Positions 33,966 to 44,127 of a stretch of 64,000 nt of DNA are shown in pieces. Every line of letters begins with the position of its first letter. Position 1 is the stretch's first letter. The notes beneath the pieces are model-generated. The model made no database searches, was not told the DNA's origin, and saw only the letters and a list, made by a program, of their open reading frames with translations. The position numbers and the translations under genes were made by a program. The stretch comes from Amoebophrya sp. A120 (taxonomy: Eukaryota; Sar; Dinophyceae; Syndiniales; Amoebophryaceae): contig CAJINV010000010.1 of NCBI GenBank assembly GCA_905178155.1, forward strand, positions 3,678,587 to 3,742,586, in the 5' to 3' direction.

Positions 33966-36900
33966 ATGATCAACGACGAAACGAATTGGCACATTCTCAA
34001 CCAGGGGTTCTGCAGTTTCAAGGTGAAACTGAAGCAGCCGCCAGACACCTTTTGCCGCAACGAATACAATGTCACCGGGTTGTGCAACCGGGTCAGCTGC
34101 CCCCTGGCGAATTCAGAGTATTTTATTTGATTCGCGGGGTGTATAATTGTAAGGGAAAATCTTCCCTCCCCATATCGAACTGGAAATCTGTGATGCGGGA
34201 TTTGTGTACACAAGTCGACTTGTATTGCTAGAAGGCCAAGAGAAGCAGTTGTGGCCTGAATTGCAGGACATTTGTCATGCTGTTTCCCAATCATGCCAGT
34301 TGCCTCCTGTCGTGCTGAGGTTGCAAGGCCTTCCCACGCCAGCCAGCAAAAATCATCACAACAGGTATGCCACGGTGATCGAGAAGGAGGGTCTTTGTTT
34401 ATGAAATGCAAAAGCATCGTACTAGTATAAATCGCATGACAAATCTCCTCAGCATGAGAAATAGAATTTGTAATGCGGATTTACATTGAGAAAGAAATCT
34501 GTAATGCATGACTGCGATTACTACGAGTACGATACTTTTGCACAGGATATTGTTACCTGTACATCAAAACCGTGGAGCGAGCACACATATGGATTGTAAA
34601 AATGTCTGGCTCTGGAAGGTTGGAACTTGTCATGCTAAATCTGAATCATGCAAAAAACTGCGTTGCATGATTTGCAACTGCTGTCCACTTTTGACCAAGT
34701 TGAGAGGCACTTTCTCATGCAGGATAGGCATGATAGTGATCTCACCGAATCTGTCATGCTAGGTCCTCCATTACAGATTATATGGGTCATGGCAAACCTG
34801 CATGACAAGTTCCAGACCCAGACACTTTTACACTTGATAACACACGCCGAAGAAGATGTGGGAGAAGATAGAGCTATCATTTGTAAAAACGTCCCCACCC
34901 CAGAGTTGTCATGCTAATCTGCATGCTGAAAAGATTTCTCATGCAGAGCCCCATGAGAGGCATTTGCCAGTCGTGTTTTGGAATTTGCCATGCTTCATTC
35001 GGCATGGTATGCTAGATCTGTGATGCTGCTGCACTAGCAAAACAGGACTATACTACGAGGCCAAACTTGTTATGCATACTTCCCAAAACTTGGAAATTTG
35101 TGTTGCACATTTACCAACTTGACTATGGGGTGGGGACGTTTTTCCGCAGGATAAGAGCTGTCCAAAAATTTCATGCAGGCTTTGGCGCAAATAGACGAAC
35201 AGCTGCTGCACTGGGCGGATCACAAGGTAGAAAAAAGAATTTATAGGTTCTTCGTGTAAAAAAGCACTGCACGACGACAAGCACCAGCATCTTTGGTGCG
35301 CGTTGTTATTTCCCAATATCATTGTTCACCACCTGGACCTGCATGACCACAACTTGCCCGCGGCGAGAAGATTGAAAAGAACTTTTCATTTCCAGATCTT
35401 GTTACACCAACTAGAAGCATTAATGCATTTTTAATTCAGATCAAAACTTTACACCAAAAGCAAAACCAAAACCACAACAACAGAAAAACCGGTGTAAGCA
35501 GCGGCTGACGAAGCTGCGACAGGTTTTGCTGCGACAAAGGAAAGCTGCGTTGGAGCCGAAAATGACCACCATGGTTGGGATCAAACAGAAGACCGAGAAG
35601 CGCGAGGCGGTCCGGGAGGAAAAAGCGGAGAAGGCGGCAAAGGTTGAGATGTCGATCGAAAAAGAGCTGTTGGAGCGTCTGAAACTCGGGACCTACGGTG
35701 ATTTGTACCAAACAAAGAAGCAGAAAGAGAAAAGCTCCGCATCAAATAAAGCGGGAGAGAAGGAGCTGAACAGCGATATCCTGCGTAAAAACGTCGTCCC
35801 CACGCCGACCCCAGGGCTTAAGATGAAAATTCTGCAACACAGATCGATGCACAAGTTTTAGTGGGAGTCACGCATGACAAGTTTGCTTTCTCTGGACTGT
35901 AATGCGGCTGAGCTGCAAGGACAGCCGCATCACAAAGCCATGGTCCTGGCATAAGTATCCTGTTTGCACCATCTTCACAAACTCCATAACACAGTCGAAA
36001 ATACCCCTCCTGGGCGGGACGCGCATTACAAGTTCTTTTCCTGTGATTGCAAATGATCTGCATGACTAGTACAACTCTGGGGCGGTGCAGCTGGGGACGT
36101 TTTTACTCAGGATAAGCGAGGAAGAACAGTCAAACGAGATGGAGCTCGAGTACGAGGACAGTGAGGGGGAGAGGCTGATGGAACTGGAAGACGGGGACGA
36201 GGAAGTAGATGAGCGGGATTTTATTACAATGAAAAATGCCCCCACCCCCGAACTTGGGAGCATTTGTATTGCAAACCTTTCCAAATGAAACATTCTCCCT
36301 CTTGCATCTATCAGCATCACAGGTTTTCAATCGTGAATAGCAAAAAAATTTGTATTGCAAAAGACCCCAGCATAAGCGGCGCTTGTCATGCAAGCGATGC
36401 GATACTCGCCAACATTCTGCATCAGAAAGATTCATACTCCTTTCATGCATGACAAAAAGTTTTCATTTGGAAACTTCGCATCACAAATTTTTGTAATTTT
36501 GGGGTGGGGGGCACTTTTCACTGTAATAGATTTAGCCTACATCGCAGATCTGAACGACAGCGACGACGACGGAATACCCGATGAAGATTTATCGGATTTG
36601 TCCTCTGATGAAGAGGATGAACAAGCTGCTGGTGAGACGAGAAACAAAAACTCAGACGACGACATGTCTGACGACGACGAGGCCTCCTCCAATTCCCCCG
36701 ACGCGAAGGTCCAAAGGAGAGAAGACGCTTCCGTCGGTAGCTCCTCGCGGAGAAGTACGGATGTGGGCGATATCGAGGACCTGATGGGCAGCGGGGGCCG
36801 AGGGGGAAGTAGTAGTAGTGCAGCGGAGCGATTACGCAAGAAGAACCTGAAGAAGAAAAAGAAGAAAAATGATGTGGCGGGGGGTCGTGAAAAGGAACAA

Positions 36901-36987
36901 CAGCAGCCGGAAATCGAGTACGAAATGGAGGACGAGGAAAATGTGTCGCAAGTTGTCCGGCAAAAAGCGCTCGTCAGGAGGAGATGA
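33966..36987 (+). CDS. MAK16: MAK16 ribosome-biogenesis protein
   Basis: Exons 33966-34117, 34365-34399, 34555-34587, 34845-34874, 35159-35226, 35484-35776, 36120-36221 and 36534-36987 give 388 residues. The sequence follows the MAK16 family along its length: [71 protein letters not shown] and [19 protein letters not shown]. An acidic C-terminal region and a basic Lys-rich end with EIEYE close the protein. MAK16 acts in the nucleolus in early 60S subunit assembly. Introns 34118-34364 and 35227-35483 are GT-AG; the other five are introner elements. The first intron contains a decayed family B element. Confidence 0.96.
34142..34352. mobile_element. Decayed family B element inside a GT-AG intron
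   Basis: The left part matches family B (start TATAATTGTAAGGGAAAATC, then the usual interior up to CCTTCCCACGCCAGCCAG). The right third and right TIR are missing. The surrounding intron 34118-34364 has an ordinary GT donor and AG acceptor. The right boundary is approximate. Confidence 0.7.
34400..34549. mobile_element. Introner element, family D
   Basis: D-type TIRs with exact TSD TTGTT. Removal gives CTTTGTTACCTGTAC, matching the conserved MAK16 CYLY motif. Confidence 0.92.
34588..34839. mobile_element. Introner element, family A
   Basis: A-type TIRs (left TATGGATTGTAAAAATGTCT) with TSD ACACA. Removal gives GAGCGAGCACACACGCCG. Confidence 0.9.
34875..35153. mobile_element. Introner element, family C
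   Basis: C-type TIRs with exact TSD AGAGC. Removal gives ATAGAGCTGTCCAAAAAT, matching MAK16 LSKN. Confidence 0.92.
35777..36114. mobile_element. Introner element, family C
   Basis: C-type TIRs with exact TSD AGCGA. The interior differs from most C copies and resembles that of 52398-52685. Confidence 0.88.
36222..36528. mobile_element. Introner element, family E
   Basis: E-type TIRs (TATTACAATGAAAAATGCCC) with exact TSD GATTT. Removal gives CGGGATTTAGCCTAC. Confidence 0.9.
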
Positions 36988-38031
36988 TGAGAAGGATGCT
37001 CTTTACAAGAACTTTGTGATGAAATTACAACACAATAAATGTGACGAGCAGGACCACGTCGACACTGCGATTATGGTCGAGAGGACCTCCACGCTATCAC
37101 GAGGAACATCAGGAAACGATACCCTTAAGCTGCACTTCCTAGCGCAAGAATTGATGTCGCAAACAACGCATATTGCAAAACGAAAGCATAGGACTTACCG
37201 CTGCTTATCCTTGTTCCTGAGGAACGCGGCACAGCAGATTCATTGTGTTGATCAGTAAATATCGTGAATTTTGTTCAGCCACTGTTTCATGGACGGAAAG
37301 GGAAGCGTTCCTGTCTTCGTGTTGTGTACGAATCTATCATTACGCGAGTGCGCGAGGACGCTCTGAGCGATGTGAGTAAGTAGATGTGTCGTGAACAAAC
37401 AAGGAGAGAGAAATGGACGTCGAGACAGGACGGAGCGGCGTACAAAATTCAACGCCCCTTGTCCCGTCAACGTCCGAAGATCAACAGGACACATGATTGG
37501 AAAATGTGTCATGTTGTCCCGCTATGTACTATTAGATGGCAGGCTGCACGCGGCCGTCAGCGGCGATCGCAGGCGCCGAAAAAAAGACAAACAAGCTGCG
37601 CTGCCTAGCCCAGCGGTGAGAGGAAAAATCGTTTCCGCATCATGTATTGTTGACCTTGCTCGTCCAGCAGCCCGCCGCGCCGCCCATGATGACGAGTGTG
37701 AGGGACGATTCAGCTGCCGTGTCTGTAAGTTTCGGCTCAGAGATGAGACGGCTATACTTAATGTGTCGAGGTGGAACAAGGAGAGAAACAACTATGGTAA
37801 TGGTTTCTGTTGAGAGCAGTAGGTTTCGTCTCGGACTTGATAGTGCTAAGATAGAAGTCATCAACATCTGGGTGGGAAGGAGAACTACATCACGGGCCGC
37901 ATTTTTGTGTGTGTGCGCACTATAATTTTTAAGCCTTTTCAGCAGGAGCAGGAACCCAAAATAAACAAGAAGCTATCGCTTCGGTGACACTTGGCTGCGC
38001 CCTCCGACAGCACCTCGATCCCCTCGCCGCC
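36988..38031. other. Intergenic region between MAK16 and SLC44-like gene
   Basis: Mixed sequence with no recognised gene, RNA or repeat. It presumably holds the MAK16 3' UTR and the promoter and leader of the next gene. Confidence 0.5.
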
Positions 38032-41000
38032 ATGCCGACCGACGACACGAAGGCCCTGCTTGCGGGGAAGTCCAACGAGCATGAGCAGGCTGCGGGCATG
38101 AAACCACGACGGTGCACGGACATCCTCTGTCTACTTGTCTTCTTCGGTTTCCTTGGGGGCTTGATCTACATTTTGCAGTACGCGATTGCGTATGGATTGC
38201 AACTATGTGCTGGTCATCTGGAAGATGAGTGCAAGACTTGTCATGCAGATTTTCCATGACCAATGAGGTCTGGAATGCGGGACCTAGCATGACAGATTCT
38301 GTGAGATGATCTCTATCATCTTCCCTGTCCAGCATGAGAAAATCCTTGCAAGTTGGTCAAAAGTGGGAGACTTATGGTAATCATGCAACACAGATTTTTT
38401 CACAGAGGAGGCTTAGCATGACAATTTACACTCTTCCAGACCCAGACATATTTGCATTTGATATTGCGAACGGGGACGTCAGAAGATTGAGCCACGGGTT
38501 TAACTTCAAGGGGAAGTTGTGCGGGGTAGAGATTCATAGCTTGCTTCATAATTTTTGTCATGCATCAGCTTCACAACTACACATGTCCTTACGCAAGAAA
38601 CTACATGATCTGGGCTGCATGAAAAATCAAATACTTATCAATTATCAAAAACCGCACCGACCACATTCTTTATATTCAGGTCGACCCCGGTTACGAGGAC
38701 CGTCCTTACCTTTATTTCTGCCCCTCCGGCGTCCCCATCCCGGGGACAGATCCGCCTATACCTAGTTCCCTGGATCTCCTCCACCCCATCTGCGTCAACT
38801 CTTGTCCCGTGTCTGGGTCCCAATCCTTCTTGTGCTACGGTGGGGCGACGGTGAAAGAGGGGGATGCGACGAACAACGAAGGGGACTACACGAAAACCAT
38901 CACCTACGACTTTGTCCGCACCGATGCGTATGAGTCGTACGAGTTCATGCATCGGTACTGCATCCTACGCAATACAAACTTATTCTTGTTCCCCGCACAA
39001 CGTGTACAAAATGCATCACAAATCTCGCCGATTTGTCATTCTACCCTGGGATCGAGCCTAAGTTTTGTCATGCAGAGACCGCATTTGTACTATGTGTAGT
39101 ACGGGAATAAATTTCCTGTGGATACATCCCGAAGGCGGACGCACTGGCGAAGCAAGTGATGATATCGCAAGAAAAAAGTGTTACAGTTACACACTGTGTG
39201 TCAGGCATAGCAAGACAGACAAGCTCTGTCATGTTGGATATGCATGGAAGCCTTGTTTCCTACGTGTTTTCCCGTATGATTTCTGCAATGCACGTTTTCT
39301 CTCTCATGCAGAGAAACTTGTGTTGCTAAATTGACGACAAATGTGCAACTGTAATACTTTTTTCGTGTGATAGATGACTAGCATCGGAGACGGCGTGTAA
39401 GCGTTGCAAATATGTCTGGACGTCTAGAAAGTTGGAACTTGTGATGCGGATTATGGAATAGGCAAAAATAAGAATTTGTATTTTTGCATCAACGCCGATA
39501 AAAGCTTCCTACTTCGTGCCATTCACGCAAATAGGATGGAATTTCTCACGCAGGATCATAGGTACCAGCAGGCCTGCGCAAATTAACCTGTAATGCTTTT
39601 GCGTGCATCTGCATTAGTACAGTGACCTTTTGCATATAGTAATCCAAGAGATGCTTGACAAACACGGGCATTCTACTTCCGGACCCAGACGTATTTGCCT
39701 TTGACACTCTGGTTCCGCAAGCGATGATGAAAGTCGGAACCTTGCGGGCGGGGTACCCGGCGTTAGCTCTCTCCACCGCAATCGCTTTTGCCTTGGGGTA
39801 CCTCTACCTCTTCCTGCTCCGGGAGTTCGCGAAAGCACTTGTCTACACCTGTATGCTCGTCTATGGAACTGTCAGGATCGAAATCGTCAAAGTTGAAATA
39901 ATTTGCCATGCATAAAATGGATGCCAGGTGGAACCCAGTTTCCAATTGGCGCATGACGAATGTCGGTGGTCCCTAAATCCAGTTTGTCATGCAGTTTAGG
40001 CAAAGAAGGGCGATTTTCTCAAGCTACTTCAGCAGCTCGAGCTGTAACCCCAAACAGGCTTACAATCGGCCTCACTTGCCTGCTCTGCAACACACGTTCC
40101 TCAGGTCATGCGTTTTATGCATTACAGGTTGTGTAGTGGTTTCGGTCGGTTTAGTATTACAAATTATTTCAACTTTGACGATTTCAAGCCTGACGCTTCC
40201 ATATCGTCTTGATCATGGGATCGGCGGTTTCCGGGGGGTATCTGCTCTCCGTCGCAGACGCGGGTGGCGTGGGGGAGGGGACCGGGGACGGACCAACCTG
40301 CTACGTCGTCGGGGTTTCCCTGTTGGTGATGTCGGTGATATTTTTGGGTTTGTTCGCCGTCAAGAGAAAGGCTTTGGCCACAGGAATTGCCTGCGTCGAG
40401 GGCGCCTGCGAGGCGATATTCAGCATGCCGTCTCTACTACTGCAACCGGCCTTCGAGATTGTGACAAAGATAGTCGTGCTAGGAGGAATGTATAGATACT
40501 ATTCTACTTTTCATGGAGGCTCTTGTGTTGCAATCATAAGTACGCCAAGTAGAATACCACGCAAGCATGAAATCCAAACTTCGAAAACTACAAAACCCAG
40601 GCTGTACGGCTTTATGTGGGTGATGTCGACGGGCGATGTGAAGAGTTCCAGCGCGACATATCACAACGAAAAATGCCCCCACCCCCGAAGTTGGGAGCAT
40701 TTGTATTGCAAACCTTTCTAAGTGAAACATTCACGATTCACCCTCTTGCATCTACCAGCATCACAGGTTCGTTCTCAATCGTGAAAAGCAAAAATTTGTC
40801 TTGCAAAAGACCCCAGCAAGAGTGGCGCTGGTCATGCAAGCGATGCTGTATAAGTACAACTAGTAGACTGTGCATCAGAAAGATTCATAGTCCTTTAATG
40901 CATGACAAAAGATTTTGATTTGGAAACTTCGCATCACAAATTTTGGCAACTTTGGGGGTGGGGGCATTTGTCACTGTAATACGACAATAGGTGGCGTGAG

Positions 41001-44000
41001 AGTACACGGGCTGTCGAGGACATTCGACTATATGCATTTTGCAAATACAACGTTTGTCTGGATGTCGAGGTTTGGGGTGCAGCTTTCGCGTGACCCAGAA
41101 GGTCTGGCATGCACGCCCTAGCATGATCTTCACAGGCTTTCTTGAGAAGAAGGCCTCTTAATGCGCGATCCGCATGGCAAAGCCCTTCTTTCGGTGGCCA
41201 GAATTGCGCAAGTTTTGGCTACTTCTTCCACGCATGACAGATTTTTGTGTGATGTGAAATGCGCGTCACAACTTGTTCCAGTCATCCAGGGGTACTTATT
41301 TGCAGTGGATAGACTACACAGACGAGCAACTCGCGTTTCTCGGCTACTGGCTCTTCGGGATTTTCTGGATCACCGAACTGTTCTATGGGCGTGGACAATT
41401 CCCCCTCCCCCTCGTTTGTATAGCATGAGCGGCAACATAAGCAGTGGCAGCTATGTGGCTTCCGCATGACAAACCTCCTGCGCCACATGGATTGTAGTAC
41501 TGCTTGAGGTCGTTTCAAAATTTCTCATGCAGACACTGCCTAGAGGCAAGAGGTAGACTCGTCGTTTTTTTGCATTACAAATGAGGGGGAAGGGGAGTTG
41601 TGCACTCTGATATGTTCACAGCGCTGGGGCAGTTCGTGGTCAGCTACTGCGTGGTGCTGTGGTACAAACATTTTCTGTTTTTGCTTTGCATAAAGCGCAT
41701 GACAGAATTGCTTTTTTTTATGCGGCAGCAACAGCAGCAGTCGTTGTGCATGACAAGAAAAACACCGCACTCATTGAAATCTATCTTCTCCACCCAGGTA
41801 TTTCTCGGACAAGGACTCGAACGGGAGAAAACGCGGCCCCCCGTTCCCACTCTTCAAGGGCGTGTTTGTCGGTATTTTTTTCCACCTCGGCACACTGGCG
41901 ATGGGGGCGTTCTGCATAGCAATGCTGCGGGTAGTCAGAATAGTGCTACAGTACGTCGCAAAACAGGCGAAGCAAGGTACAGTCTTTTTTTTGAAATGGG
42001 TTGAACATGAAGTAGTTTGATGTTGGTATGCCAGTACTTTATTTCCAGTAGATGAAATATGATAAGATGGTCCCCTAGATGTACATGTAGATGTAGATGA
42101 AAGCGACTTTATTGTGCACCGAGTGGACGTGAAAAAGCGCACGTAAAAGAACGAAAAAGCAAGAGCAGCGCACACGTACATGCACATCTGAAATCAGCCG
42201 ACAATGCCGTTCTGGAGATAATCGCAAAGCTGCTTTTGTGCTGCGTGATGTGCTTCGAGCGGTTTGGTTTACCAAATGTAAAAATGTCTGGTTCTGGAAG
42301 ATTGCCAGGTTTGTCATGCACATTTTGCATGACTCCTGATCTCTGTGATGCATGCCCTAGCATCACAGGTTTTGTGAGGGCTTTCTGATGCCTCTACCGC
42401 ATGACAAATGCTCTTTCCGTGTAGCAAAACTTGGACTCTCTTTGCTGCTCATGCAATACAGATTTTTTTAGAATCCAAAATCAGCATGACAAATTGGATT
42501 CTTCCAGACCCAGACATTTTTACAGTTGATATGTTTCCTTCCTGAACAATACCGCCTACATGGACGTGGCATTGAGAAGTAGCAACTTTTGTGCCGCTGC
42601 GAAGTATCCTGTGCAAAAGTATCGCACTCGTATTGCAATCACGCATGACAAATCTTTTTCTTAAGGTAAATCCGCATTTACAAATTTTATTTCTCATGCT
42701 GAGGAAATTTGTCATGCATTTATGCGAGTGCGATACTTTTGCAGTGCATACGAAGAACGCCTTCACGATGATCACCAGCGAAATCGCAACGATTGCGCTC
42801 CTGAACGGGGCGTGTGCGGTGTTTCAGGTGCCATAGACTACTTTGACTACTTTGTCATGCGGCTTTCCCAATATTAAGCAGAGACGTCGCGTGTAGCTCC
42901 CTTGAAGATCCTGCGCTAGGTAGTACTTACTTCAACGACGGAACAAAGACTGAAACAGAAATTAATACCACCCCCGCCCCGCAGGTCGTCGGCGCGGCTC
43001 TGATATCCGGCTTCGGTGGGTTCCTCACCTTCCTCATGGTTACCGAGCTGGACACGTTCACGTACAACGAGTCGGCGTACTACATTGCCTATGGATTGCA
43101 AAAATGTCTGGGTCTGGAAGAATGCAGGAGTTTGTCATGCAGATTTTGCATGACCCATGAGGTCTGTGATGCATGCCCTAGCATCAGAGATTTTGCGAGG
43201 GCTCTCTGATGCTCATACCGCATGAGAAATGCCCTCTCCGCGTAGCACAAAATACACCTCTTTCGCTGTTCATGCAATACAGATTTTATGTAGAGTCCAG
43301 TGGTAGCATCACAAGTACTAGCATCCTTCCAGACCCAGACATTTTTGCAGTTGATATTGCCGACCCGGTGTTCATCTCCATCGCCGCGGGTGTGATTTGC
43401 TTGGTAATCTATCAAAGTGAAAAATCCCCCCACCCCATACTCAAACTAGAAATTTGTGATGCAGATTTGTGGTCAGAAATCAAATTTGTCATGCTAGAAG
43501 AGAAAAGATGCGGACTGTAGTGCTGGCTGGCGTGGGAAAGCCTTGCATCTTCAGCATGACAGGGGGCAGCTGGAAGTGGGAAACAGCATGACAAATTGCC
43601 TGCAACCGAGGCCACAGGTGCGTCTCCTGGCCTTCTAGCATTAAATACACCATCACAAATTTCGTTTTCGATATGGGGAGGGCAGATTTTCCCTTTTGAT
43701 ATAATCGCGATGGCGTTTATGGTGATATTCGACCAAATATCCTGAGGAAAAACGGCCCTTCACCAGAGTTGTCATGCAAATGCGCAATGACAGGAATCGA
43801 TTTGTAATGCGCAGCTCCATGAGAGGAATTTCCAATCGTGTTTTGAAGTTTGTAATGCTGAAAACAGGATTAGCATGTGAAAATGGCTTTCTCATGCGCC
43901 TTCTCTTGCCAATCAGCACTACGCGGTAGGGGAAAACTTGTGACGCACAGCTCCCAAAACCTGGAGACTTGTTTTGCTAGATTCCCAACTTGACTATGGG

Positions 44001-44127
44001 GTGGCGACGTTTTTGCTTAGGATACCAAACCGCGGACACCATGCTGTACTGCTTCGTTTACGAAAAAAAGAGCGGCTCCTCCAGGTACGCACCCGAATCT
44101 CTCGCCACGCTGATTTCCAGCAGCTGA
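38032..44127 (+). CDS. Choline-transporter-like protein (SLC44/CTL family)
   Basis: Nineteen exons give 624 residues: 38032-38190, 38469-38525, 38680-38965, 39130-39162, 39378-39395, 39707-39861, 40209-40489, 40601-40658, 40987-41030, 41317-41383, 41618-41661, 41798-41976, 42198-42269, 42537-42604, 42756-42827, 42985-43089, 43362-43409, 43707-43737, 44030-44127. The family pattern is clear. A first helix follows RRCTDILCLLVFF, and a large Cys-containing loop has DPGYEDRPYLYFC and CVNSCP. Several further helices follow, then HLGTLAMGAF with VVRIVLQYVAKQAK, then CCVMCFERF, LNNTAYMDVALRSSNFC and DTMLYCFVYEK near the end. SLC44 proteins are multi-pass membrane transporters linked to choline or ethanolamine. 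Five introns are GT-AG (38526-38679, 40490-40600, 41662-41797, 41977-42197, 42828-42984) and thirteen are introner elements. The junction around 39396-39706 is the least certain. Confidence 0.93.
38191..38463. mobile_element. Introner element, family A
   Basis: Left TIR diverged (TATGGATTGCAACTATGTGC), right TIR typical. TSD TTGCG is exact. Removal gives GCGATTGCGAACGGG. Confidence 0.87.
38966..39124. mobile_element. Introner element, singleton family S1
   Basis: The ends are only weakly complementary, but TSD CATCC is exact and the interior carries GCATCACAAATC and TTTTGTCATGC motifs. Removal gives TACTGCATCCCGAAG in frame. Confidence 0.7.
39163..39372. mobile_element. Introner element, family H
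   Basis: Left TATCGCAAGAAAAAAGTGTT, right complement TATCACACGAAAAAAGTATT, exact TSD GATGA. Confidence 0.87.
39396..39706. mobile_element. Introner element, family A, with degraded ends
   Basis: The left TIR (TGCAAATATGTCTGG) and right TIR (GGACCCAGACGTATTTGC) are recognisable, but the termini are TG and CA and no 5-bp TSD is visible. Joining 39395 to 39707 keeps the frame. The exact boundary is uncertain. Confidence 0.65.
39862..40203. mobile_element. Introner element, family G
   Basis: Left TATGGAACTGTCAGGATCG, complementary right end, exact TSD TCGTC. Removal gives CTCGTCTTGATCATG. Confidence 0.9.
40659..40981. mobile_element. Introner element, family E
   Basis: E-type TIRs with exact TSD CGACA. 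Removal gives GCGACAATAGGTGGC. Confidence 0.9.
41031..41311. mobile_element. Introner element, family A
   Basis: Strongly diverged A-type ends (left TATGCATTTTGCAAATACAA, right TATTTGCAGTGGATA) but exact TSD GACTA. Removal gives TTCGACTACACAGAC. Confidence 0.83.
41384..41612. mobile_element. Introner element, family F
   Basis: F-type TIRs with exact TSD TGTTC. Removal gives GAACTGTTCACAGCG. Confidence 0.9.
42270..42531. mobile_element. Introner element, family A
   Basis: A-type TIRs (left TACCAAATGTAAAAATGTCT). TSD TGGTT is copied as TGTTT. The interior is very similar to that of 13668-13929. Confidence 0.86.
42605..42750. mobile_element. Introner element, family D
   Basis: D-type TIRs with exact TSD CGAAG. 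Removal gives GCGAAGAACGCC. Confidence 0.9.
43090..43356. mobile_element. Introner element, family A
   Basis: A-type TIRs with exact TSD TTGCC. Removal gives ATTGCCGACCCG. Confidence 0.9.
43410..43701. mobile_element. Introner element, family B
   Basis: B-type TIRs with exact TSD TAATC. Removal gives GTAATCGCGATG. Confidence 0.9.
43738..44024. mobile_element. Introner element, family C
   Basis: C-type TIRs, somewhat diverged (AAAACGGCCCTTCACCAGAG), with exact TSD CCAAA. Removal gives GACCAAACCGCGGAC. Confidence 0.88.
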
